This document shows positions 1-8,420 of a DNA stretch of 27,019 nucleotides, in pieces. Made by a program: the position numbers and the translations under genes. The stretch comes from Bacteroidales bacterium UBA1392 (GTDB lineage Bacteria; Bacteroidota; Bacteroidia; Bacteroidales; UBA932). Location of the stretch: the NCBI GenBank assembly GCA_002305275.1, contig DBQO01000043.1, positions 1-27,019 of the forward strand. Reading direction: 5' to 3'. The notes under the pieces are model-generated. The model saw nothing but the letters and a program-made list of their open reading frames with translations. It searched no databases and was not told where the DNA came from. How positions within the stretch are numbered: position 1 is the first letter of the stretch; each line of letters begins with the position of its first letter.

Positions 1-742
1 TGAAATATTCCGCCTTTAGATTGGCTTTTGTATTCTCATCATCCAGAAATCTTTTGAATATCTCTTCAGAGTAGTCAAAATACTCCGGTGTAAAACCCCA
101 GAAATTCATTGAAACAAAAGTATCGGCTGCCAAAGGGTAATCCTTATCCTCCTCAGTGTAGCAGATCTCACCCCCTTTACGGTGTATGGAGGTGCGCTCC
201 ACGACACTTACCAGATTGCTATTTGCATCAGTAACACAAATACCACGTGATACCGTTCCAAAGTCGGAAAGAGTGTTTTCAAGGTGATAACCCACCATAG
301 CGTAGTTCCCTGTCGTACCCTTAATCTTATGAAGATACTCTGACATTATCTGAAAACTCTCTTTTCCGTAGAAATCATCAGCATTGATAACTGCAAAAGG
401 CTCTTTAATCACCTCTTTCCCCATCATCAAAGCGTGGTTTGTACCCCATGGTTTCACTCTGCCTTCGGGAACCGAATAGCCTTCCGGCAAATATTCCAGC
501 TCCTGGAAAACAAACTTCACCTCAATCTTTCCTCCAAATCTTTCAGGGCTAAAAATCTCCCTGAATTCTTCGGCGAAAGAGTGCCTGATTACAAACACGA
601 CCTTGCCAAAACCTGCCCGGATTGCATCATAAACTGAATAATCTATAATTGTCTCGCCATTGGGACCGAGTCCGTCCATCTGTTTAAGGGAACCATACCT
701 TGAACCCATACCGGCCGCGAGTACCAAAAGTGTCGGTTTCAT
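1..742 (-). CDS. Sugar-1-phosphate nucleotidyltransferase family protein (3' end outside window)
   Basis: The gene reads from an ATG at 742 leftwards and runs off the window after about 247 codons, so the C-terminus is missing. The N-terminus LVLAAGMGSRYGSLKQMDG is the nucleotide-binding signature of NTP-transferases that join a nucleotide to a sugar 1-phosphate. A later segment, AVINADDFYG, holds the metal-binding aspartates expected in this fold. No signal peptide is seen, so it should be cytoplasmic. It starts 16 bases after the SusA-like gene with no terminator between, so it is probably the next gene of the starch enzyme operon. Glucose 1-phosphate is a plausible substrate given the context, but the exact sugar and nucleotide cannot be read from the sequence. 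The family call is firm; the role in glycogen or cell-surface sugar synthesis is inference. Confidence 0.85.
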   Translation of the reverse strand, partial: MKPTLLVLAAGMGSRYGSLKQMDGLGPNGETIIDYSVYDAIRAGFGKVVFVIRHSFAEEFREIFSPERFGGKIEVKFVFQELEYLPEGYSVPEGRVKPWGTNHALMMGKEVIKEPFAVINADDFYGKESFQIMSEYLHKIKGTTGNYAMVGYHLENTLSDFGTVSRGICVTDANSNLVSVVERTSIHRKGGEICYTEEDKDYPLAADTFVSMNFWGFTPEYFDYSEEIFKRFLDDENTKANLKAEYF

Positions 743-758
743 ACTATAATACATCTGT

Positions 759-2624
759 CTATTTAAACTCAAATATCGCTGCGCTCTGTCCCGGCACCGT
801 AATGTCACTATTCAAACGAAAAGTCTCTCCGGTGATGACATTGCGAATTGAAGCCGCAAATTTAGAAGATATTTCTTTATATCTTTCCCAATCAACCCTA
901 AAATCGCTCTTTCCGTTGTTAATTACAACCATAACAACCTCTTTTCTCACATATCTGAAATAGACGTAGACATTGTCGTGTTCAGGGCGAAAGTGGATCA
1001 TAGATCCTTGTGTGACAGCTTTTGAACCCTTCCTCCAATTCATGAGGCGGGAAGTGTAGTAAAACAAATCTCTCTGAGCAGCACTCCTTCCATTCCTGGT
1101 AAAAAGATTGATTCGGTCCTCCTTCCACCCACCGGGGAAATCAATCCTCTCCTGAGAGTGGCCGGTGGTCCCATCCTTACTCACAAACCCCAACTCATCT
1201 CCATAATAGAGCTGCGGCACTCCGCGCATCGTAGCCAGTAGCGCCATCACCATCTTTTGCTTTGCAAAGTCCCCCTTGAGATCGTGCGCCAGACGGTTAG
1301 TATCGTGGTTGTTGGCAAATATGAGGATATTGGAAGGATTGTCATATACAAAATCCAGCGAAAGTGAGTTATAAACCTTAATAATCCCTTCACCCCAAAA
1401 CGGAGTGTCGGAATCATCCGCAAATCCCGCAATGATGGCATCTCTTAATGGAAAGTCCATTATGGAAGGGAGGTTTGAATTGTATCCATCATGCTGTTTT
1501 ATCCCCTCCCAATAAGAACATGAAAGCGGATCTCCATACCAACACTCACCCACAATATTCATTTTCGGATATTCCCTAAGTATATTCTTAACCCATTTGG
1601 ACATCGCAGCCCGATCAGAGTAAGGGAAGGTATCCACACGTATGCCGCCCAGGCCTGCATATTCTACCCACCATACTGCCATCTGAGTAAAATATTTAAG
1701 CACGAAAGGGTGCGATAGATTCATATCGGGCATAGTGGTATCAAACCAACCCTTTATGCAGGCATCCTTATCATATTTGGAGGCATAAGGATCATAATGA
1801 GTCGAAAGAGCAAAAGATGAAGGAGTGAAAGAGTCGTAGATATGTACCCAGTCATCGAAAGGGAGGTCTTCCATCCACCAGTGTGCCAGTCCGCAATGGT
1901 TAGGCACCATATCCATTATCACTTTGATCCCCTTTTCCGAAGCCTTTTCAACAAAGTCTCTGTATAAGTCATTCGTACCGTATCGAGGATCAATGCGATA
2001 ATAATCCGCACAGGCATAGCCATGGTAGGAGTACTTTTTTTCATTATCAAATAGCATCGGAGTAGACCAAATAGCCGTTACTCCAAGGTCTGAAATATAA
2101 TCCAGATGGTTGATAATACCCTGTATATCTCCTCCATGGCGCCCTTCAGGCAGTAAGCGATTGCATTTCTCAATAGCTTCTTCTACTGAGTCATTTGAAT
2201 AGTCGCCATTAGCAAAACGATCCGGCATAAGGAGATAAACTACATCTTGCGGACCAAAGGATGCGCGTTGCGATGAACCTTTCTCGCGACTATTAAGGGT
2301 GTACTCAAACCGGATGGAATCTTTGTCGGGAGTTATAAGGATAAAATGGTACCCCGCAGCAGGAGTCCTGGCCCCAATCTTAATATCCGCAAAGATATAG
2401 TTGGGACTGTCGCCGTTATATATTTTTTCGACCGATACTCCTCTTTTAGCATCTTCGGGGGCAAGGATCAGAGTAGAACCGCGGATATTATCCCCTTTAA
2501 TAAGCAATTGAAGGGCGGTTTTCATCCCCACCCACCAGCATGGCGGTTCCACTCTCTCAATTTCCTGTGCATATCCCGCTGCACTTATAAGCAGCAGGAG
2601 CAAGAGTGCACTTATCCTGCGCAT
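759..2624 (-). CDS. susA: Periplasmic neopullulanase/cyclomaltodextrinase-type GH13 enzyme, SusA-like
   Basis: The 621-residue protein has a type I signal peptide (MRRISALLLLLLISAAGYAQ) without a lipobox cysteine, so it is predicted to be periplasmic. Residues 21-110 match the N-terminal domain of cyclomaltodextrinase/neopullulanase enzymes (IERVEPPCWWVGM). The GH13 barrel follows, with VPNH at 240-243, nucleophile D331 in GIRVDTFPY, acid/base E360 in IVGECWYG and D441 in FANNHDTNR. All three catalytic carboxylates are therefore present. The length is close to the roughly 617 residues I recall for Bacteroides SusA. It should split imported maltooligosaccharides and pullulan-like linkages. It follows the Cys-tailed GH13 gene by 3 bases, so the two are cotranscribed and probably translationally coupled. 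Substrate preference is inferred from family and context. Confidence 0.93.
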   Translation of the reverse strand: MRRISALLLLLLISAAGYAQEIERVEPPCWWVGMKTALQLLIKGDNIRGSTLILAPEDAKRGVSVEKIYNGDSPNYIFADIKIGARTPAAGYHFILITPDKDSIRFEYTLNSREKGSSQRASFGPQDVVYLLMPDRFANGDYSNDSVEEAIEKCNRLLPEGRHGGDIQGIINHLDYISDLGVTAIWSTPMLFDNEKKYSYHGYACADYYRIDPRYGTNDLYRDFVEKASEKGIKVIMDMVPNHCGLAHWWMEDLPFDDWVHIYDSFTPSSFALSTHYDPYASKYDKDACIKGWFDTTMPDMNLSHPFVLKYFTQMAVWWVEYAGLGGIRVDTFPYSDRAAMSKWVKNILREYPKMNIVGECWYGDPLSCSYWEGIKQHDGYNSNLPSIMDFPLRDAIIAGFADDSDTPFWGEGIIKVYNSLSLDFVYDNPSNILIFANNHDTNRLAHDLKGDFAKQKMVMALLATMRGVPQLYYGDELGFVSKDGTTGHSQERIDFPGGWKEDRINLFTRNGRSAAQRDLFYYTSRLMNWRKGSKAVTQGSMIHFRPEHDNVYVYFRYVRKEVVMVVINNGKSDFRVDWERYKEISSKFAASIRNVITGETFRLNSDITVPGQSAAIFEFK

Positions 2625-2627
2625 AGA

Positions 2628-4115
2628 CTATTTCTCTGTTGTTTCAGCTTTTACTTCTGTTTTTTCTTTTGCCTCAACACTCTTATCATTATGATCACAG
2701 TCTACACACCCTTCACACTTTCTACCGTCATCGCAGTCATCGCAGTCACCACAGTCACACCCCTCCTTACATTCATCACAGCTACCAAAACATTCACCTA
2801 TACTAAAAATGATATGATAACCGTGTGGAGGCAATGTAAATTCCGAATCCCTGGTCACAAGATGATTTTCAACATTAAATGTAACTGTCTGATCGGAAAA
2901 ATTGAACATTGCGAGACAAAGGTCTCCTTCAACTTCTCTTTCGAAAACAAATATTTCCTGTGGTCTGTCGGAAGGCAGAATAGCCATCACACCACCCCAC
3001 GGCTGAGCCCAGAGGCAGGCATGTTTGTCGCGCATTTCAATAAGTTCTCTGTAAAAATCAGCCATGTTGCCCTGATCTGCACCCCAGTCTATTACATCTT
3101 TCTCGAAAAACTCGAGACGCTTGTCCAGACCTGCCTCCTGGCCGCTGTAAATTAAAGGCATTCCGGGAACCACAAATGAAAGAACCGCAAACTGCCTGAC
3201 AGCAGGACCATACATTTCAGTGCAGGTGCCATACCAGGAGTTCTGATCATGGTTGGTAGTAAAGTTCATCGGAATCGTATTGGAGGGCATTCCGCTCCTA
3301 TTTTGATAATTTACATAGAAGTTGGCTATGGAGTCCGCATCAATTGTCCCGGCAGCCAAGGCGTACCAATTGTGCATCTGATCCCAGGTATAGTGTGCAT
3401 TGAATGCATCGTATTGCAATTCTGCCTTTTCAGCCTCAGCGAGCATAAAGATATCGGGGTTGATCTCTTTTAAACGTGAGACAGCGTCATTCCAGAAATC
3501 GGTGGGCAACTCAGCTGCCACATCGCATCGGAAACCATCAACGCCAAGCTCTATCCAATATTTCATTGCAGCAATCATCTCCTCTCTCAAATCTTGATTT
3601 TCATAATTGAGGCGTGCTATATCTGTCCAATCATATTGAACGGCAAGATTGCCCAGGGAATCCTTGTAATACCAATCATTGTGTTCCACAGTCCATTTTG
3701 CATCCCTTGAAGTGTGGTTGGCAACCCAGTCCAGGATTACTTTGAAGCCCTTCTGGTGAGCAGCCTCGAGGAAATGTCTGAAGTCCTCCATCGTTCCGAA
3801 TTCGGGATTGACCTCGCAATAATTTTTAATGGAATAATAACTGCCTAGAGTCCCTTTACGGCTCTCCTCTCCTATAGGATGGATCGGCATAAGCCAAAGT
3901 ACGTCGACACCCAACTGTTGCAGACGGTCGAGATGTTGTTCGAATGCCGCAAATGTGCCCTCCGGAGTGTACTGGCGAATATTCACTTCGTAGATAACGG
4001 CATTTTTTACCCATTCGGGATGCTCAATATTGGAAAAATTGCCTTCCGGCTGTGTGGATTTGCAACCAAAGAGTACAAAGGTTGCAACAATCAATAATAA
4101 GAGGTTACGTTTCAT
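2628..4115 (-). CDS. Lipoprotein alpha-amylase family (GH13) enzyme with Cys/Asp-rich C-terminal tail
   Basis: The 495-residue protein has a lipobox (LFGC, Cys18), so it is a lipoprotein. The catalytic domain begins at about residue 36 (WVKNAVIYEVNIRQYTPEG). It contains WVANH at 130-134, nucleophile D198 in GVDGFRCDVA, E227 in FMLAEAEK and D290 in TTNHDQNSW, so it should be active. The region between beta-strand 3 and the nucleophile is short, giving a compact enzyme of the small Bacteroidota GH13 type. A beta-sandwich C-domain ends near 437. After it comes a tail with ten cysteines between residues 442 and 473, mixed with Asp and Gly, then a Lys/Glu/Thr-rich end. I know of no such tail in Sus amylases. 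It lies 8 bases after the upstream GH13 gene, in the same operon. The exact product specificity is unknown. Confidence 0.9.
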   Translation of the reverse strand: MKRNLLLLIVATFVLFGCKSTQPEGNFSNIEHPEWVKNAVIYEVNIRQYTPEGTFAAFEQHLDRLQQLGVDVLWLMPIHPIGEESRKGTLGSYYSIKNYCEVNPEFGTMEDFRHFLEAAHQKGFKVILDWVANHTSRDAKWTVEHNDWYYKDSLGNLAVQYDWTDIARLNYENQDLREEMIAAMKYWIELGVDGFRCDVAAELPTDFWNDAVSRLKEINPDIFMLAEAEKAELQYDAFNAHYTWDQMHNWYALAAGTIDADSIANFYVNYQNRSGMPSNTIPMNFTTNHDQNSWYGTCTEMYGPAVRQFAVLSFVVPGMPLIYSGQEAGLDKRLEFFEKDVIDWGADQGNMADFYRELIEMRDKHACLWAQPWGGVMAILPSDRPQEIFVFEREVEGDLCLAMFNFSDQTVTFNVENHLVTRDSEFTLPPHGYHIIFSIGECFGSCDECKEGCDCGDCDDCDDGRKCEGCVDCDHNDKSVEAKEKTEVKAETTEK

Positions 4116-4123
4116 AGATAGTA

Positions 4124-6208
4124 TTATTTATTAGTTTCGATAATCAAATAAGAATGGGGTTCCAGCGTCACGCTGACAGAAGTGGATCCCTCATATTCGA
4201 GTCCAAAGGGGAGTAAGACGGAAATCTCGCGTGAGTCCCCCGATTTATTGAGGAATATGATGACGGCCTCACCCATATATGAACGCATATAGACAAAGAT
4301 ATCATTTTCAGCTGCAAGCGAAAAATAGTCACCATATATCAGCGGCATCGAAGAGCGGCGCAGGTGAGACAGTTTCCTGACCTCATCCGCTACCTGCTGC
4401 TCATAGCGACTATAGCCCTCAAATTCCATCCAGCGCCTATTGTCGGGATCGTTTGCCCCAGGCTGACCATACTCATCCCCATAATAGATGCAGGGTACTC
4501 CGGGGAGTGTCAAATTGAGAGCGTGAAGCATAGCCAACTTACGATAGGCCATCGTGTCGCTCACTACAATATCTCGTTTCCACCCCGCGAGCTTCTGGTC
4601 CTCATCATGCCTGACATCACCCGATGCGAGCGAGATATATCTAGGACGGTCGTGATTGCCGGAGATGTAGCCCATAAGATTGTGATGGCCATAGACTCCG
4701 AGGTTGCCCTCAATACAACCCGCAAGACCCTCAAAAGAGCCCTCAGGACGCGTTGTCGCCCAAATAAAAGTATCATATACATTGAAGTCGAACTGACCGT
4801 CTAGCATGCCGGGCTTTACATAGAGGGAGATCAGCGATAGCGAACCATAGGTCTCCCCTATCTGATAGAGACTTTTTCCGGGCAGGGAGTCCAGTATCTT
4901 TCTGGTCAGCAGACGCCAATAACCCTCCGGAATATGTTTGGTGGCATCATGCCTATAACCGTCAAAATCATAATTCTGCATCCAGAAAAGTGCGGTATCC
5001 GAGAGCTGGCGGCAGATCTCCTCCCTCTCGAGGTCCAGAGAGGGAATGTGGTCATCAAACCAGGTAGTCAGGCGAAACTCATCCCATAATTCGCGGTTCT
5101 TGCGACCGTCAGGAGTGTATGAAGGGGTAGTCCAGTCGGGATGGGCTTTAAGGGTTGGACTCTCAATGTGCATGTGATTGGATACATAGTCGAGAATCAC
5201 ATTCATATCTGCTGCGTGGGCCTCCGCCAGCAGCTCGTTGAGCTCATCTTCGGTACCGAAGCGCTTGTCTATGCAGGTGGCGAAGATTGGCCAGTAACCG
5301 TGGTATCCGCTAAACTTGGTACCCGGATCGGGTGCATATCCCCATGCATCATAGGGATTCTGAGTAATCGGCGAGAGCCAAATAGTATTAATACCCAAGT
5401 CGCTGAAGTAACCGTCCTTTATTTTGGCAGTAACTCCTGCCAAATCCCCTCCCCAATAGTCCACCTTGGGATGCACCAGCGAAGGATCGCCAATGCTCCA
5501 GTCGTTGGCATTGTTGCCGTTGACGAAACGGTCTATTAGCAGCGAATAGAGTATCTGTGAGTGCTTATCGGTACGCTTGAGTTGCGCAGGATCTCTGATG
5601 ACCTTTCCAAACTCAAGTGGCACGAGGATATCGTTGCCAATTCCGGAGGCATTAGAGACGAAAGCCTGGATGTGGGAGCGCTCCAACTTGCGTGCAGCTC
5701 TGGGTGTTCTTACTCTTACCAGCGAATCGCTGAGCAGATCAAAATGGCGTCCGCGTTCAAGTATGCGACCCTCCCATAGGACCACCAACTGCTCCATTCC
5801 CCCCTCTATTTTTATAAAGAAATCTTTCCCGGATTTACCTGCAGGCAGGGTGGACATCTTCGGAGCCTTACTCCTATCCACTCCTTCGAGCTTCGCCGGA
5901 ATGGCATTTTTGACAAGCAAAGGGCAAAATTTTTCCACTCCATCCACCGTATCATAACACTCATACATCACCAGAAACGGAGCATCCGCGGAAGTTATGA
6001 TTGTGAGAGTGTCCATATCGTTCATTTTCGGGAAATAATCCCTGAGAATAACTATGGTCGTATCTTGTTCCACTATGCAGGGGGTCATATTGCCCAGATG
6101 TTCTGCATAATCAAACGAGAACTCCTTTTGTGCGCAGCCGCTTAATAGGTAGATGGCAGGTAATAATGCCAGTACCAGTTTGCGGAAAATGAAAAATTCA
6201 GGTTTCAT
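4124..6208 (-). CDS. Lipoprotein alpha-amylase family (GH13) enzyme with long N-terminal domain
   Basis: The 694-residue protein has a lipobox ending in LLSGC (Cys25). Residues about 30-210 form an N-terminal region that I cannot assign with certainty; its second half (FIKIEGGMEQLVVLWEGR) looks like a beta-sandwich of the immunoglobulin/starch-binding kind. The GH13 domain starts near 217 (SQILYSLLIDRFVNGN). It shows DYVSNH at 340-345, nucleophile D421 in FDGYRHDATKH, acid/base E452 in YQIGETYG and D520 in YISGNHDRPR, so all catalytic residues are there. A C-terminal beta domain closes the protein. It follows susG by 10 bases and precedes the Cys-tailed GH13 by 8, so the three are one transcript. 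As a lipoprotein it probably acts at the outer membrane alongside SusG, but surface exposure is not proven by sequence. Confidence 0.9.
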   Translation of the reverse strand: MKPEFFIFRKLVLALLPAIYLLSGCAQKEFSFDYAEHLGNMTPCIVEQDTTIVILRDYFPKMNDMDTLTIITSADAPFLVMYECYDTVDGVEKFCPLLVKNAIPAKLEGVDRSKAPKMSTLPAGKSGKDFFIKIEGGMEQLVVLWEGRILERGRHFDLLSDSLVRVRTPRAARKLERSHIQAFVSNASGIGNDILVPLEFGKVIRDPAQLKRTDKHSQILYSLLIDRFVNGNNANDWSIGDPSLVHPKVDYWGGDLAGVTAKIKDGYFSDLGINTIWLSPITQNPYDAWGYAPDPGTKFSGYHGYWPIFATCIDKRFGTEDELNELLAEAHAADMNVILDYVSNHMHIESPTLKAHPDWTTPSYTPDGRKNRELWDEFRLTTWFDDHIPSLDLEREEICRQLSDTALFWMQNYDFDGYRHDATKHIPEGYWRLLTRKILDSLPGKSLYQIGETYGSLSLISLYVKPGMLDGQFDFNVYDTFIWATTRPEGSFEGLAGCIEGNLGVYGHHNLMGYISGNHDRPRYISLASGDVRHDEDQKLAGWKRDIVVSDTMAYRKLAMLHALNLTLPGVPCIYYGDEYGQPGANDPDNRRWMEFEGYSRYEQQVADEVRKLSHLRRSSMPLIYGDYFSLAAENDIFVYMRSYMGEAVIIFLNKSGDSREISVLLPFGLEYEGSTSVSVTLEPHSYLIIETNK

Positions 6209-6218
6209 ATATTAACAT

Positions 6219-8261
6219 TTAAAGTTCAAAAATCACTGATGAGTATCCTTCCATCTTCAGCTGGAAATTTTCCTTCACTTTCTTGGTCTGTACCAGTCCG
6301 TTGGCAAAGAGGGGTTTGGTGAGCGATTCGCTTAGGGATAACGTTATTTCTCCTTGTCCGAGGTTGTGGAGTACCAGAAGTTTCTGTTTCCCCTCTATCA
6401 TATACCATGCAGCCACTTGAGAGTAGATACCTCCGGTCTGAGGATTGATTACGGGATGGCGCTCCATCTTTCCCGTAGCAAGTGCGGGACAGGAATTACG
6501 GAGCCTTCCCAACTGGCGGTACATCGTCAGGATCGAAGATGCATCCGCCTCCTGTGACACGACGCTACCTACCGTTGACCCTACTGCAGGATCAATTTTA
6601 TCGGTATAAGAGGTGACGTAACGATCACCCCAATACATCGGGGTCCGGACGTACTCGTCGCCGCCGGTTTTAGTCCCGGTATAACCCAGTTCCTCTCCAT
6701 AATAGATATATGGAGAGCCCTGTGAGGAGAGCAGCATCGCTCCGGCCAGTTTAGCCTTGGCTAGGGAGCCTCCCAGCTCGCTGCGGGTCCTGTTTTCATC
6801 ATGGTTGGAGAGTTTTGTGGCTGCAATGAAGTCGCTGCGCTGGTTGCTGTAGGCTTTATGGATGGTAATTGTGGCATCTGCAAATCCAAGTCCTTGCCCT
6901 TGATTTATGGCGGCGTTCATTCGCCACCAGAATGAGAAGTCAAATAGGGCCGGGAGCCCCTTGTAATAAGGTGCGACCTTATCCCAATCGGAGAAGACCT
7001 CTCCCACCATATAAATATCTCTTCCATTTTTCGCCTTGAAATGGGTATTGACGACATCGTAAAATTTTTTGAGGAATTGAGGGTTCTCGTCTGAGTTTTC
7101 GTTATGATAGATATGTTTTACCGCATCGAGTCGAAAGCCGTCAACGCCCGTATCTATCCATCCCTGCGCAATCGCAACTATTTCCTTGAATGCAAGAGAA
7201 AACTCTGCTGTAGCCACCGGCCCATAATTAAGATCGGCAAACCAGTCTGTCCAAAAATGAGAGTGGTAGTAATAGATATTGCCCCCCGGCAGAGTCAGGT
7301 TCAGTATGTTGTCGTTGCTTGAGTTATCGGTATAGAGGGTGAATGGCACATCAAACGACAATTGGCCGGATGTCCCCTTCTTCGCACCATATTTAGTGCC
7401 GAGTGGCCAGGATGAGGAATTTGAAGTCCTTATCAGGAAACCCCAACCGGAGTTAAAATCTACCGTCAACTCATATATGCCGTTACCTTTGGAGTAAAAT
7501 TTCTTACAAATGCCATCACCATAGTAGAGATATTTTGCCCCTTCGGCAGATTGGTCGGGATTATCTTTATCAGGCGTACCGCCACTCGAAATCGTGACGG
7601 TAGGAGCATTGCCGTTGCTCCAGTTGAGAGTGAATTTATAAATGCCGGAAGGCATCGTACCTGTAGAAAACCACTGTCCGCTGTCATATCCCCCGGCACC
7701 CTCGGTAGCAATCATAGGGATTTTACCCGTCGCTATATCCTTTTGAGGGTCGTTGGAAAAGATGTAGTAATCCCTGTACGTATTTTTCATCGATGACGTA
7801 GCTATTTTGAACCAGATATGGTTGACACCCGAATGGTTTATAACATAGTCGAGATAGATGCGAATATTGCGTTTATGAGCCTCGCTGACCAGTTGTTTGA
7901 AGTCAGCCATGGTACCGAAACGTGGATTTATCGCCCCATACGCTTCTACATCGTATCCATGATAGGAAGCGCTCGGATGTATTGGTGAAAGCCATATCGC
8001 CGAGGCCCCAAGTGACTGAATATAGTCCAACTTCTCCGTGATGCCGCGTAAATCTCCCCATCCGTCACCATCGGAATCGGCAAAACTGTAAACCAGCAAT
8101 TGATAGGTAATATCTCCTCGCTTTGTTCCATCCCATTGTGGAGGATATGCCATCACCTCCTTAAATTCCTGCATGTCCGGATTGACGGTAGGATTGCAGG
8201 AGGAGCCGGTAGCAAAGAGGGTTAGCGTCAGCGCCAGAAAGAATATAATTTTTCTTCTCAT
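6219..8261 (-). CDS. susG: SusG-like outer-membrane alpha-amylase with CBM58-type insertion
   Basis: The 680-residue lipoprotein (lipobox GSSC, Cys22) resembles Bacteroides SusG along its whole length as I remember that sequence. The start ITYQLLVYSFADSDGDGWGD, the segment WLSPIHPSASYHGYDV and the stretch YYHSHFWTDWFADLNYGP are characteristic. Catalytic residues are D379 (GVDGFRLDAVKH), E421 (YMVGEVFSDWD) and D488 (KLSNHDENRT). Residues about 205-325 interrupt the catalytic barrel between YDSGQWF and IYYYHSHF. They correspond to the starch-binding CBM58 inserted in SusG, with aromatic positions such as W214, W273 and W285. The enzyme should cut starch at the cell surface into oligosaccharides for SusC. 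It is the first gene of the enzyme block, 159 bases after the SusF-like gene and behind a terminator and probable promoter. Confidence 0.96.
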   Translation of the reverse strand: MRRKIIFFLALTLTLFATGSSCNPTVNPDMQEFKEVMAYPPQWDGTKRGDITYQLLVYSFADSDGDGWGDLRGITEKLDYIQSLGASAIWLSPIHPSASYHGYDVEAYGAINPRFGTMADFKQLVSEAHKRNIRIYLDYVINHSGVNHIWFKIATSSMKNTYRDYYIFSNDPQKDIATGKIPMIATEGAGGYDSGQWFSTGTMPSGIYKFTLNWSNGNAPTVTISSGGTPDKDNPDQSAEGAKYLYYGDGICKKFYSKGNGIYELTVDFNSGWGFLIRTSNSSSWPLGTKYGAKKGTSGQLSFDVPFTLYTDNSSNDNILNLTLPGGNIYYYHSHFWTDWFADLNYGPVATAEFSLAFKEIVAIAQGWIDTGVDGFRLDAVKHIYHNENSDENPQFLKKFYDVVNTHFKAKNGRDIYMVGEVFSDWDKVAPYYKGLPALFDFSFWWRMNAAINQGQGLGFADATITIHKAYSNQRSDFIAATKLSNHDENRTRSELGGSLAKAKLAGAMLLSSQGSPYIYYGEELGYTGTKTGGDEYVRTPMYWGDRYVTSYTDKIDPAVGSTVGSVVSQEADASSILTMYRQLGRLRNSCPALATGKMERHPVINPQTGGIYSQVAAWYMIEGKQKLLVLHNLGQGEITLSLSESLTKPLFANGLVQTKKVKENFQLKMEGYSSVIFEL

Positions 8262-8337
8262 CTCGTATTTTTATCGTGTCTGTCCGGGTAGTAAGTCATT
8301 AATTCTACCGAATTGAATTTCACATCATTATAAACTA

Positions 8338-8368
8338 TAAAGATAATAATTCTATACAAACAATCAAA
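8338..8368 (-). promoter_or_regulatory. Probable promoter of the susG enzyme operon
   Basis: On the minus strand there is TTTG (8368-8365), a 19-base spacer, then TATCTTTA (8345-8338). This is one base off the Bacteroidota consensus TAnnTTTG, with usual spacing to the -33 TTTG. Transcription would start near 8331, giving a leader of about 70 bases before the susG ATG. The -33 element overlaps the end of the preceding terminator. The motif match is seen; the activity is inferred. Confidence 0.55.
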
Positions 8369-8396
8369 AATGCGCCACTACAAGCGACGCATTTTT
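8366..8396 (-). terminator. Rho-independent terminator after the susF-like gene
   Basis: An inverted repeat AAAAATGCG / CGCATTTTT (8366-8374 and 8388-8396, 13-base loop) lies 25 bases after the susF stop. Read on the minus strand, the right side of the stem runs into a T tract. It would end or dampen the susCDEF transcript before susG and leave the enzyme genes to their own promoter. Confidence 0.75.
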
Positions 8397-8420
8397 TGTT
8401 AATATAGTACTACACTTATG

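Noticed and set aside
2628..2800. Frameshift as the source of the Cys-rich tail
   Set aside because: The frame runs without interruption from the beta-sandwich domain into the tail, and the Cys/Asp/Gly pattern is regular, with a Lys/Glu end unlike random out-of-frame text. An assembly error cannot be excluded fully.
2346..3155. Plus-strand open frame of 269 codons
   Set aside because: It lies antisense across the ends of two clear GH13 genes, has no family motif and a low-complexity composition. It is a shadow of real coding sequence.
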